From contig CP115555.1 of assembly GCA_030168575.1 (NCBI GenBank), positions 248,001 through 312,000 of the forward strand: a DNA stretch of 64,000 nt, read 5' to 3'. The position numbers and the translations under genes are program-made. The notes under the pieces are model-generated. The model worked only from the letters and a program-made list of their open reading frames with translations, did no database searches and was not told the origin of the DNA. Source of the DNA: Methanomassiliicoccales archaeon LGM-RCC1 (GTDB lineage: Archaea; Thermoplasmatota; Thermoplasmata; Methanomassiliicoccales; Methanomethylophilaceae). Positions 35,148 through 42,891 of this stretch are shown here, piece after piece (positions within the stretch are counted from its first letter, which is position 1; the number at the start of each line of letters is the position of its first letter).

Positions 35148-35163
35148 GGGGGCGTGAGCCCCC
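35148..35163 (+). promoter_or_regulatory. Hairpin enclosing the GTG start of the tRNA methyltransferase
   Basis: GGGGGC and GCCCCC pair around the loop GTGA, and the GTG of that loop is the inferred start codon at 35154. The hairpin is also 10 bases after radA and followed by AATTCTTCTTC, so it may act as a radA terminator, as a start-masking structure, or both. Confidence 0.45.
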
Positions 35164-36143
35164 AATTCTTCTTCGAACTGTCCGGCGAATCCAAGGATAT
35201 GCCTTTGGCCGAGGTGAAAGGATGCCTCAAGGCCGAGACCGACGAGTGCAACATCATCTCATCCGGACCGGGCTATGCTATAGCGTCTTTCGACAAGAAG
35301 CATCTCGATTCGGTCGCAGACCGTATCGCCATGTCTCACAGCATAGGACGCTACCTGGGGGAATATACTTCAGAAGATGTCTCTGGGCTTGCGGACGTGG
35401 AGCTCCCAGAAGGATCGTTCGCTATCAGGGCGAAGAGGTTCGAGGGCATGATGAAGGATGTTGATTCTCAGAAGCTCATCCGCAATGCCGGGGCGCTACT
35501 GTCCAAGAACAACGATGTGAATCTGAAGGATCCTGATTTCATAGTCCGGATGCAGATGTGCGACAAGGTTCACCTTTATCTGGAGGACAAGATCACCGAG
35601 AAGGATCTACTGGAGAAAAGGAAGGTCGCTGAAAGGCCGTTCTTCTCACCCATCTCGATTCATCCTAAGTACGCAAGGGCACTTATCAACATGGCCGAGG
35701 TCAAACGCGGACAGACCGTTCTGGACCCTTTCTGCGGTACCGGGGGGATCGTCATCGAAGCGGCCGAGATGGGAATGAAGGCAGTGGCATCCGATTTCGA
35801 TGAGGACATGATTATCGGCTGCCAAGAGAACCTGGACTTCTACGGTCTGAAGATGCATGACTTCGATGTCATAGACATCGGTGAGATCGCGGAAAGGTTC
35901 CCAGATATGGATTCCATCTGCACAGATCCTCCGTATGGAAGGAGCACCAAGACAGGCGGCGAAAACATCACAAAGCTGTACAACCGCGCGGGAGAGGTCA
36001 TCCCCAAATGCCTCAAAAGAGGTCATAAGGCAGGGATCGTTCTACCCCAGCCGCTTGAGATTCCCGGAATGGTACGCGAGCACCTGTTCCTTCAAAGGGT
36101 TCACGGCACGCTGACGAGGCATTACCATATCTTCAGGAACTGA
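35154..36143 (+). CDS. tRNA (guanine-N2)-methyltransferase, Trm-G10/Trm11 type
   Basis: The 329-residue protein has an N-terminal THUMP-like region beginning FFFELSGESKDMPLAEVKGCLKAE, then a Rossmann methyltransferase with SISIHPKYARALINMA, VLDPFCGTGGIVIEAAEMG and the amino-methylase motif CTDPPYGRST. This matches the archaeal enzyme that methylates G10 of tRNA. The N-terminal family match requires the GTG at 35154 or something very close; the next ATG is 15 codons in and would cut the conserved region. Confidence 0.87.
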   Translation: MSPQFFFELSGESKDMPLAEVKGCLKAETDECNIISSGPGYAIASFDKKHLDSVADRIAMSHSIGRYLGEYTSEDVSGLADVELPEGSFAIRAKRFEGMMKDVDSQKLIRNAGALLSKNNDVNLKDPDFIVRMQMCDKVHLYLEDKITEKDLLEKRKVAERPFFSPISIHPKYARALINMAEVKRGQTVLDPFCGTGGIVIEAAEMGMKAVASDFDEDMIIGCQENLDFYGLKMHDFDVIDIGEIAERFPDMDSICTDPPYGRSTKTGGENITKLYNRAGEVIPKCLKRGHKAGIVLPQPLEIPGMVREHLFLQRVHGTLTRHYHIFRN

Positions 36144-36186
36144 TCTGATTTGGATTCAGCGTTGACAATTCCGATATTTCGCACGC

Positions 36187-36196
36187 GTTTTAATAT
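36187..36196 (+). promoter_or_regulatory. TATA box for the GGGP synthase gene
   Basis: TTTTAATATG lies about 60 bases before the ATG at 36254. A leader of roughly 35 bases is predicted. Confidence 0.45.
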
Positions 36197-36253
36197 GACC
36201 TCAACATACTAAGGTCGACGAAGGGCCCGCAGGACCCAATGGCGTGATTTGAA

Positions 36254-36991
36254 ATGACAGTCAAACAATACATGCTCGACAAGATTGCGAACGGAACTGT
36301 GCATGCTGCACTCATCGATCCCGACAAGCAGACCCCAGAGAGAGCGGCCGAGCTTGCAAAGGCAATGAAGGAGGCGGGCACAGACATCATCTTCGTCGGC
36401 GGTTCCAGCGGTATCACCAAAGAGAACCTCTCATCAACGTCCAAGGCTATCAAGGAGGCTTCCGGTCTTCCCGTCGTCCTCTTCGGAGGACCCCCGGATT
36501 CCCTCAACAAGGAGCTCGATGCTGTACTGTTCATGCAGATCGTCAACTCTACGGACCCCAAATTTATCACCTTCGGGCAGGTGGCTGCAGCACCCGTCAT
36601 TGCTCAGCTCGGACTGGAGTCCTTCCCCATGGGATACGTCATCGTCGAACCCGGAATGACCGTCGCCCGCGTAAGCAGCGCCAAGCTCGTCGGACAGGAT
36701 GAGATCGAGAAGGCGGTCGCCTACGCCATGGCCTGCAAGATGTTCGGATTCGAATTCGCCTACTTCGAGGCAGGGTCCGGAGCTGACAAGCCCGTACCTC
36801 CCGCGATGATCGCCGCAATCAAGAAGTACGTGGACATCCCCCTCATTATCGGAGGAGGAATCAGGACACCCGAGGCAGCCGCAGCGGCAAGGGTCGCCGG
36901 AGCGGACGTCATCGTCACCGGGACCATGATTGAGAAGGGAGCTTCCGCAGAGGAGCTCAAGGCTGTTGTCTCTGCAGCCAAGGGAATCTGA
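36254..36991 (+). CDS. Geranylgeranylglyceryl phosphate synthase
   Basis: Forms the first ether bond of archaeal membrane lipids, joining sn-glycerol 1-phosphate and geranylgeranyl diphosphate. The 245-residue TIM-barrel protein (PcrB-like) has VHAALIDPDKQTPERA, IIFVGGSSGITKEN, GYVIVEPGMTVARVSSA, YFEAGSGADKPVP and IIGGGIRTPEAAAAARVAGADVIVTGT. CDP-archaeol synthase (carS), a later step of the same pathway, is at 62757. Confidence 0.95.
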   Translation: MTVKQYMLDKIANGTVHAALIDPDKQTPERAAELAKAMKEAGTDIIFVGGSSGITKENLSSTSKAIKEASGLPVVLFGGPPDSLNKELDAVLFMQIVNSTDPKFITFGQVAAAPVIAQLGLESFPMGYVIVEPGMTVARVSSAKLVGQDEIEKAVAYAMACKMFGFEFAYFEAGSGADKPVPPAMIAAIKKYVDIPLIIGGGIRTPEAAAAARVAGADVIVTGTMIEKGASAEELKAVVSAAKGI

Positions 36992-36992
36992 G

Positions 36993-37361
36993 ATGGCATA
37001 CGATCCCGACACCCCCAGTTATAACACCCCTATCTCTCCCCGCCAGTTCATCTGGAATACTCCGGAGGAGAGGGCAGCGGGAATCAACAACGACCTGAAA
37101 GTAGCTGCGCGCAGGTACCTCTGCCCCAACTGCGGAAAGGAGTTCAGCCTCTTCCAGTCCAGGGCCGTGGCATGCAAATACTGCCCCAAAGCGAGTCAGA
37201 ACTGCCCCAACGTCAGATGCCCCCACTGCGACAAGGAATATCCCATCAAGGGATTCATCGTCCCGGACAACAACCCCGGTGCGAAGCAGGACCAGGTGCA
37301 CATGACCAACTATGCGCAGAATGTCTTCAACCGCTTCTCCGACTCCTACAACAGAAGATGA
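36993..37361 (+). CDS. Small multi-CXXC zinc-ribbon protein, unknown function
   Basis: A 122-residue protein with three paired-cysteine motifs: CPNCGKEF, CKYCPK and CPHCDKEY, plus an extra cysteine between them (NCPNVRC). It probably binds one or two zinc ions and may be a nucleic-acid or protein adaptor. It starts one base after the GGGP synthase stop, so it is in that operon, and converges on the ATPase gene at 37363 with one base between. Confidence 0.7.
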   Translation: MAYDPDTPSYNTPISPRQFIWNTPEERAAGINNDLKVAARRYLCPNCGKEFSLFQSRAVACKYCPKASQNCPNVRCPHCDKEYPIKGFIVPDNNPGAKQDQVHMTNYAQNVFNRFSDSYNRR

Positions 37362-37362
37362 T

Positions 37363-38997
37363 TCACTTCTTCTGGATCGCGAGCATCTGAGGATGCCTGT
37401 TCAGTACCGCTGCCAGATCGATCGCTCTGATCGTGGCGTGATGCATGCCTGATCCGTTGTCCGTGGAATCATCCTCGGCCTTGATGGCCCCTATGGCATC
37501 TTTGCAGACGTCCAGCATGTTCTTGGAACCGTCCATGTGCTCCTTCATGTAGGCAATCGCATCGGCAACCGTATTTGTTTGTGAGATGTCGAAAAGCGCC
37601 GCCACAGGAGCATGGACCTTGAACTCGCCGATCTCGATCGTCCTGATCTCCTGGGCGGTCACGTTGACATCCCTGTGACCCTTCTCGTAGACGATCCCTT
37701 TGGATACCGGATACCTGTCCGAGGGCATGCTGAATTCCTTACCGTTTCCCGTCCTCTCGACCTTCGCAGGGGATACCTTGAAACCTTCCACGACAAGGAC
37801 ATTGTCGGCCGATCTGATGACGCTCTCATCGCCTGAGACCATCACCAATGATATGCCCTGCCTGCCCATTGAGCTTCCCATTTCGGACAATGAGATTATC
37901 TTCTCGTTGTCGGCCAGGAATCCCTTCCTCATGACGCATGGGTTGGAGTACTCCTCATCGATGAGTATGAGCTTGGAACCCATCTCGACAGCCTCGGAGA
38001 CGGATACGAACTCGGACATGGGCGAGGATACGAACTCCTTCTTGGCTGCCGATGTGTCATCGAACTCCGGGGTCTCGGGAACGAACATCGAGATGTCCAC
38101 GGAATCGGCCGGACGGTTGGGTTCGGCCATGACGAATGCGGCATCCCTGGGGGTGATGACGTATTCCCTCCCGTCGCCGGGTATGTGATCGTAGACGCCT
38201 GCGAATATGGCATCCAACAGAGCGGATTTACCGTTCCTGCTCGCACCTGTGACGGCCGTGAATCCCTTCGGTATGCCCATACCGCTGATGGGCTCTCCGT
38301 AAGGGACATCGAATGTTACCTTTAGCGCGGGATCCGATACGAACTCCTTTGCGTCGACCATCGGCGCGAGATCGTCATCCCTTCTCGGAAGGACGGATCC
38401 ATCAGCGATGAATGCTACGATCCCTTTGGAGTCCAGATTCTCCCTGATGAACTCGGCGTTCTCATAGGTCTGGAGATGGTTGTACACCTTGGACTGCTTG
38501 TAGGCGGAGAAGTAGAGAGACTCCGAGATGATCGTCTTGATCCTCTCCATGAGGAGGTCCATCGCCACTGCGCTGACCTTGTTGCCGTTCGCCGGAAGGT
38601 CCGCTGTGAAACGCACCTCGATGAAATACGGCGATATTGCCACGCTTCCCCTCTCCAGGATCTCCTGCCCTGGACGGGGTATGAATACCTCTCCTCCGGA
38701 GGTCTTCGGTATGGGTGAACGTGCATGCGTGCGTGCGGACTCCCTGAAACGCCTTGCTATGAGGTCCCTCAGGGCGATCTCCCTGAGCTTGGTATCATAC
38801 ATGTCCTCGGGGAATCCCGCCTTCTTGTGGGGCACCCTGACGCGTATCGCGGTGTGTCCCATCCTGTCGTTCTGGACATCGTCGAAGATGATCTCGAAGT
38901 CCTCCAGGACGAAGTTGTTCTGAATACCTTTGTACTTCTGGAAAGGCTTGCCGTCCGCATTCTTGAGGGTCTTGCGCAGGACCTCTTCCGATGCCAT
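37363..38997 (-). CDS. Predicted ATPase of the ABC class (MRB1590/COG3044-like)
   Basis: The 544-residue protein has an N-terminal domain (about 1-240), then a P-loop in TAVTGASRNGKSALLDAI, and a Walker B with catalytic glutamate LILIDEEYSNPC. It ends with a region of mixed helices. The unusual P-loop and overall order match the soluble ABC-class ATPases of the MRB1590 type, which have no membrane domain and in trypanosomes bind RNA. The function in archaea is unknown. A lysine/alanine-rich protein gene lies 9 bases upstream. Confidence 0.75.
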   Translation of the reverse strand: MASEEVLRKTLKNADGKPFQKYKGIQNNFVLEDFEIIFDDVQNDRMGHTAIRVRVPHKKAGFPEDMYDTKLREIALRDLIARRFRESARTHARSPIPKTSGGEVFIPRPGQEILERGSVAISPYFIEVRFTADLPANGNKVSAVAMDLLMERIKTIISESLYFSAYKQSKVYNHLQTYENAEFIRENLDSKGIVAFIADGSVLPRRDDDLAPMVDAKEFVSDPALKVTFDVPYGEPISGMGIPKGFTAVTGASRNGKSALLDAIFAGVYDHIPGDGREYVITPRDAAFVMAEPNRPADSVDISMFVPETPEFDDTSAAKKEFVSSPMSEFVSVSEAVEMGSKLILIDEEYSNPCVMRKGFLADNEKIISLSEMGSSMGRQGISLVMVSGDESVIRSADNVLVVEGFKVSPAKVERTGNGKEFSMPSDRYPVSKGIVYEKGHRDVNVTAQEIRTIEIGEFKVHAPVAALFDISQTNTVADAIAYMKEHMDGSKNMLDVCKDAIGAIKAEDDSTDNGSGMHHATIRAIDLAAVLNRHPQMLAIQKK

Positions 38998-39006
38998 GTG
39001 GACACC

Positions 39007-39549
39007 TCAGCGGAACTTGCTGTACCTGTCGAGGAGCTTGCAGATCTTGTCGTACTCCTCCTTGGTGATATCCTCGGCATCGAGGAAGGTCTTCACGAAC
39101 TCCTTAGCGGCCTTCGTGGAGATGCGGGATGCCTTTGCTATAACGGATGCCAAAAATGATGATGCCTTTGCCGGGTCCATCCTGGATTCGGAGAGGATCT
39201 CGTTCATGTCGTACTTGAACGGCGCCAGTTTGTGCGTGTTGAGCATGGACTGCTTCTTGGTGGATTCCTTCGTCTTCACAGGCTTGTTCTTCTTCGCCGT
39301 GTCCTTCGCACCCGCATACTGGCTGGCCTGCGTCTTCTGGACGGCGGGCTTCTGTACCGTTACCTTCTGAACGGGCTTCTGGACCATGGGCTTGTTCGTG
39401 GAAGTCTTGGGTGCTGCCGGTTTCTGAGCAGCGGGCTTCTGCGCTGCCGGTTTCTGAGCAGCGGGCTTCTGGGCCGTCGGTTTAGATGCGGCAGACTTCT
39501 GGGCCGCGGGCTTCTGAACAGTCTTAGTTTTCTTGTTTTCACCGGGCAA
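39007..39549 (-). CDS. Lys/Pro/Ala/Gln-repeat protein with a small C-terminal helical domain
   Basis: From a TTG start (39549), residues 5 to about 90 are low-complexity, built on repeats of QKPAA and QKPxVQ, strongly basic and proline-rich like histone H1 tails. Residues about 100-180 form a helical domain (SSFLASVIAKASRISTKAAKEFV...ITKEEYDKICKLLDRY). Nucleic-acid binding is likely but unproven. The repeats may make copy number vary. It is the first gene of a unit with the ABC-class ATPase; its TATA box (CTTTTATATG on the minus strand, about 39583-39593) fits a start near 39562. Confidence 0.7.
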   Translation of the reverse strand: MPGENKKTKTVQKPAAQKSAASKPTAQKPAAQKPAAQKPAAQKPAAPKTSTNKPMVQKPVQKVTVQKPAVQKTQASQYAGAKDTAKKNKPVKTKESTKKQSMLNTHKLAPFKYDMNEILSESRMDPAKASSFLASVIAKASRISTKAAKEFVKTFLDAEDITKEEYDKICKLLDRYSKFR

Positions 39550-39638
39550 GACAATTACTCCGTGAGGTTTCGAATGACCTCATCATATAAAAGCAGCCGT
39601 CACGCGCGAGCACCCACACGCCGTAAAAGGAACAGCCG

Positions 39639-39724
39639 TGGTGCGGGGGATGGGATTCGAACCCATGAACCACTAAGGACGGGATCTTAAGTCCCGCGCC
39701 TTTGGCCAACTCGGCTACCCCCGC
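39639..39724 (-). tRNA. tRNA-Leu (anticodon TAA)
   Basis: On the minus strand the acceptor stem is GCGGGGG with CCCCCGC, followed by discriminator A and an encoded CCA. The anticodon stem-loop is GGGA-CTTAAGA-TCCC (anticodon TAA), a long variable arm is present as expected for class II tRNA-Leu, and the T loop contains GTTCGAATC. Confidence 0.93.
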
Positions 39725-39800
39725 GCAAGGCAGTCTAATCCATCGCACTACATAAACACAACCCCCATCGTCAATATATTTGGAACGAGATTCCCTGACG

Positions 39801-40193
39801 ATGTCCTACAGGATCCCGAAGGATTACGAGATCGCGAAGGCGATCGACAATTGTCTCACACGTTCGCCCAGGATCGGGTCCCAGACCGTCCTGAACGAAC
39901 TGGTCCAGACGGAGCTGATGTGCGTCGACGAGAACTTCCGTGTCAGCGGGGAGCGCATCAGGAAGGTGGGCATAAAGAACGGGCTCTTCAACCTCGAGAT
40001 CAGGTACGCCCATACCGACGCTCCGATGGATTACGTGAAGTGCCCCGTGTGCAGAGGACAGCTCGAATCCATCAGGAACATGACTCTCGACGGAGATACT
40101 GTAGAGCTCTCGAGGATCTGCAGCAGATGCGGATACAACGCCAAGAGCGGGGCGACCAGACCCGCCAGGTACATCATCACCAGGAGGGACTGA
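39801..40193 (+). CDS. Zinc-ribbon protein with a helix-turn-helix-like N-terminus, unknown function
   Basis: The 130-residue protein has an N-terminal helical part (DYEIAKAIDNCL...SQTVLNELVQTEL...VSGERIRKVGIKNGLF) resembling a winged helix, and a C-terminal zinc ribbon with CPVCRGQL and CSRCGYNA. The family is not recognised. A nucleic-acid-binding role is plausible. The ATG at 39801 is chosen over a TTG at 39780. A small gene in another frame follows immediately. Confidence 0.65.
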   Translation: MSYRIPKDYEIAKAIDNCLTRSPRIGSQTVLNELVQTELMCVDENFRVSGERIRKVGIKNGLFNLEIRYAHTDAPMDYVKCPVCRGQLESIRNMTLDGDTVELSRICSRCGYNAKSGATRPARYIITRRD

Positions 40194-40254
40194 AACGGAC
40201 AGGATAGAGAAGCTCAGGAAGGCGGAGAGACTCCTCAACGAAGCGGCCGACCTC

Positions 40255-40464
40255 ATGGACGAAGCTCTCTGCAAGTCCGGCATGGAGCAGCGCTCCGGCG
40301 ATGATTCCCAAATCATCCGCAGGATCGCATCCGACAGGGATTATGCGGGAAGCCTCCACAACATCTCGGAGGACATGGAATACCAATCGAAGGAGCAACC
40401 CGTGTGGACGCAGCCCCTCACTTCCCCCAAGAACCAATTCGACCTGAAGAACCCCAAACGATAA
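40255..40464 (+). CDS. Small hypothetical protein, true start unclear
   Basis: The first ATG gives 69 residues (MDEALCKSGMEQRSGDD...). The frame is open further upstream to inside the preceding gene, and residues before the ATG (DRIEKLRKAERLLNEAADL) look like a real amphipathic helix continuing into it. The coding region may therefore begin near 40195 at a non-standard codon, as no ATG, GTG or TTG is present there. No function recognised. Confidence 0.45.
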   Translation: MDEALCKSGMEQRSGDDSQIIRRIASDRDYAGSLHNISEDMEYQSKEQPVWTQPLTSPKNQFDLKNPKR

Positions 40465-40466
40465 CG

Positions 40467-40476
40467 TTTATACGGA
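40467..40476 (+). promoter_or_regulatory. TATA box for the ACT/Cdh-like operon
   Basis: CGTTTATACGG is centred about 33 bases before the ATG at 40505, predicting a very short leader. Confidence 0.55.
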
Positions 40477-40504
40477 TAGGGCTATCCACTCTCGAAGTGT
40501 CTCC

Positions 40505-41413
40505 ATGAAGATTTGGGAATTCGCGAAGGTCAATGGCTCATCGATCAAGGTCGACAACTGGATATCGGACACGATTGGTATCGTCGACGGCGGATGTGTT
40601 TACAGCACGCTTTTCAAGCATCCGGAACAGGGTCCCAAAAACTACGAGATCATGCTTTCCATGTTCCCTCAGGAGAACTACCGCACCCTGACGCACATCA
40701 CGATGTACCTGGACGACGTCCCGGGATCCAGTGCCCAGGCCGCGCATTTCCTGGCCGAGAGGGAGATCAACATCCTGAACTCGGTCTCGCTGAACGGAAT
40801 ATCCGACACCGTCATCGTATGGAAGCTCATGGCCGACATGAACTTCGCCGGAGAGGGAGAGCTGCTCCTCGAGAAGTTCAAGGAGCTCAAGCACAACAAC
40901 GACCCTTCCGTCTCCAAGATCAAGAGGATCGAGATCAAGCCCGCCGACATCGGAAGGCTGTTCAAGGGCAAGGTCGAGGAGACCGGCAAGGAGGAGATCA
41001 GGCGCGGATACCCCACCACAATCAAGAACGGATGCTTCGACATCGCGGAGGTCTACGGCGACATCCTGCCTAACCTCGACGGTAAGAACGTCCTCATCAC
41101 CATGGATGCCGATTCATGGATCTGCTCCATCACGCTCTTCAAGGAGGAGACGAAGCTTGTCAAGGTCTCGATGGAGATCCCCGACTGCCCCGGAAGCATC
41201 ACACAGACTCTGGATGGCATCGCTGACTGGAACGTCAACCTCATATCCGTTTTCAGCAAGGTCAAGATCTGCTACGAGACCATGAGCCTCGAGCTGGTCA
41301 TGGACATCTGCAAGAGCAACAAGACCGCATCCGAGATCAGGGACCTCCTGCCCAAATCGCTGGACAACCTGAACGGCGTATTCGTCCTCAAAGAGTTCGT
41401 CGAGTTGATGTGA
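40505..41413 (+). CDS. ACT-domain protein, unknown function
   Basis: The 302-residue protein shows two ACT-like segments. One is around residues 60-115 (THITMYLDDVPGSSAQAAHFLAEREINILNSVS), the other in residues 210-280 (VKVSMEIPDCPGSITQTLDGIADWNVNLISVFS). ACT domains usually bind amino acids and control an enzyme or promoter; no enzyme domain is visible. It heads a four-gene run with tiny spacings, next to Cdh-like TIM barrels, suggesting a regulatory or sensing role for them. Confidence 0.65.
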   Translation: MKIWEFAKVNGSSIKVDNWISDTIGIVDGGCVYSTLFKHPEQGPKNYEIMLSMFPQENYRTLTHITMYLDDVPGSSAQAAHFLAEREINILNSVSLNGISDTVIVWKLMADMNFAGEGELLLEKFKELKHNNDPSVSKIKRIEIKPADIGRLFKGKVEETGKEEIRRGYPTTIKNGCFDIAEVYGDILPNLDGKNVLITMDADSWICSITLFKEETKLVKVSMEIPDCPGSITQTLDGIADWNVNLISVFSKVKICYETMSLELVMDICKSNKTASEIRDLLPKSLDNLNGVFVLKEFVELM

Positions 41414-41415
41414 TC

Positions 41416-42249
41416 ATGCAGCTCCCCGATGTGTCCCGCACTTACCCTGCGGAGATCGAAGAGCTCGCGATAGGAAAAGGGGATTATCTCATAGGCGGGG
41501 CAAGGAGCCCTGCGTTCCTGGATCTGGACGGGGCCAGACACAGAAGGCCTGTCATCTTCGGAGAGACCTATGACAACATCACCGGCTACCCTAAAGAAGT
41601 CGAACCAATGTTCTCCGGACGTGAGAAGGACATCGAGGAATGGGCCGTCATGTGGAAGGAGCTCGGGGCTGACGGAGTATGCCTCAGGCTGAGCAGGGAC
41701 GATTCCCCCGAACTGGTGGCCAGGATCTCTCAGAGGACCAGGCTGCCCATCATGATCTCCGGCGATACTGACATCCTCGTGAGCACTGCTGAGAGCATCA
41801 AGGATACTGTGCTGATCATCAACTGCCTGGACAGCGAACAGAGCCTGGAGATGGCCGGTTGCTGCGGAGAGCACATCGTCGTGGCCGTATGCGATGACGA
41901 CCCCCAGCGGATGATCGAGCAGATGAAGGAAAGGGGTGCTAAGAAGGTCCTGGTGGATCTCGGCAGGGCAAGGGAAGGCGGAGGCATGAAGGACCTCAGG
42001 GACAGGATCATGTCCTATCGCGAGGACGGCCTGCTCGGAATGGAAGGATTCGGACACAACATCGTATGCGACGTGTCCACGACCTGGTACGAGGATGAGG
42101 AGATATTCCTCCCGGCCAGGGTTGGCACCATGGCAGAGGCAACGGCCGCACTGACCGCTATGATGGCAGGGGCCGATGTGATAATAGTGAAATCCCCAGG
42201 TTCCGCGGACATGGCCCGCGTGTACGGGGAGGAGTTGGCAGACCTATGA
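41416..42249 (+). CDS. CdhD-like TIM-barrel protein (acetyl-CoA decarbonylase/synthase delta homologue)
   Basis: The 277-residue protein resembles the TIM barrel of CdhD/CdhE: YLIGGARSPAFLDLDGARHR, RPVIFGETYDNITGYP, EWAVMWKELGADGVCLRL, then strands with LPIMISGDTDILVS and VLIINCLD. It ends in ATAALTAMMAGADVIIVKSPGS, as in the C-terminal half of CdhD. There is no 4Fe-4S motif and no corrinoid-binding domain. In methanogens with a full complex this barrel handles the methyl-corrinoid. ATG 41416 is preferred over an in-frame GTG at 41410. The next gene overlaps by ATGA. Confidence 0.6.
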   Translation: MQLPDVSRTYPAEIEELAIGKGDYLIGGARSPAFLDLDGARHRRPVIFGETYDNITGYPKEVEPMFSGREKDIEEWAVMWKELGADGVCLRLSRDDSPELVARISQRTRLPIMISGDTDILVSTAESIKDTVLIINCLDSEQSLEMAGCCGEHIVVAVCDDDPQRMIEQMKERGAKKVLVDLGRAREGGGMKDLRDRIMSYREDGLLGMEGFGHNIVCDVSTTWYEDEEIFLPARVGTMAEATAALTAMMAGADVIIVKSPGSADMARVYGEELADL

Positions 42250-42890
42250 TCGCGGTGTCCATTTCTGACCTCATGGAGGAGGACGATATCCGCAAGAGGG
42301 TCGCCGATATCGAGGAAGCCAAGTACAATTTTTCCGTCCCCGACTGCATATGCATCAGGAACGACAGCTTCTCGGAGGAGCCCTTCGTATCCGTGGCCAA
42401 ACTGGTCCGGGGGATCTGGAAGAAATCGATCATCCTGGAATCGGAAGAACCTGAGGTCATCCTCAAGGCCGTGGAGAGCATCGACGTTACCTTCGTGACG
42501 ATAAAGGGAGCGAACAGGGACAATCTGGAGCGCTATGCGGAGATCGCAAGTGCCTTCGACACCGAACTGTGCATAAGCGAGGAGGATCCGGAGGTCCTGG
42601 TCGACCTGGGATTGAGGGCGAAGGAGATGGGCGTTCAGGAGATCCTGCTGGACCCGATGGTGAAGAACATGAAGCAATGTCTTGAGACCTACACATACCT
42701 CAAGCGCGTGCTGAATCTGCTGGGGACCGAGTTCATCTTCCCGGCCATCAGAACATGGTCCGGGGAATACGCCCTCAGCATGGCCTCCGTGGCCCTTCTT
42801 TCAAGCGATGACGTTGCGGTGATAACCGATGATCTGGACAGGGACTGTTGCGATGTCCTCAGTACCCTCCTTGATACCCTGAGGTATTGA
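42246..42890 (+). CDS. CdhE-like TIM-barrel protein (acetyl-CoA decarbonylase/synthase gamma homologue)
   Basis: The 214-residue protein follows the CdhE/AcsC barrel order: SIILESEEPEVILKAVESI, TFVTIKGANRDNLERYAEIASAFDTELCIS, DLGLRAKEMGVQEILLDPM, then TFTYLKR-like and FIFPAIRTWSGEYALSMASVALLSSDDVAVI. It lacks the N-terminal Fe-S domain and the C-terminal corrinoid domain of real CdhE. Pairing with the CdhD-like gene (ATGA overlap) suggests a heterodimer derived from the corrinoid Fe-S protein. Confidence 0.6.
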   Translation: MIAVSISDLMEEDDIRKRVADIEEAKYNFSVPDCICIRNDSFSEEPFVSVAKLVRGIWKKSIILESEEPEVILKAVESIDVTFVTIKGANRDNLERYAEIASAFDTELCISEEDPEVLVDLGLRAKEMGVQEILLDPMVKNMKQCLETYTYLKRVLNLLGTEFIFPAIRTWSGEYALSMASVALLSSDDVAVITDDLDRDCCDVLSTLLDTLRY

Positions 42891-42891
42891 T

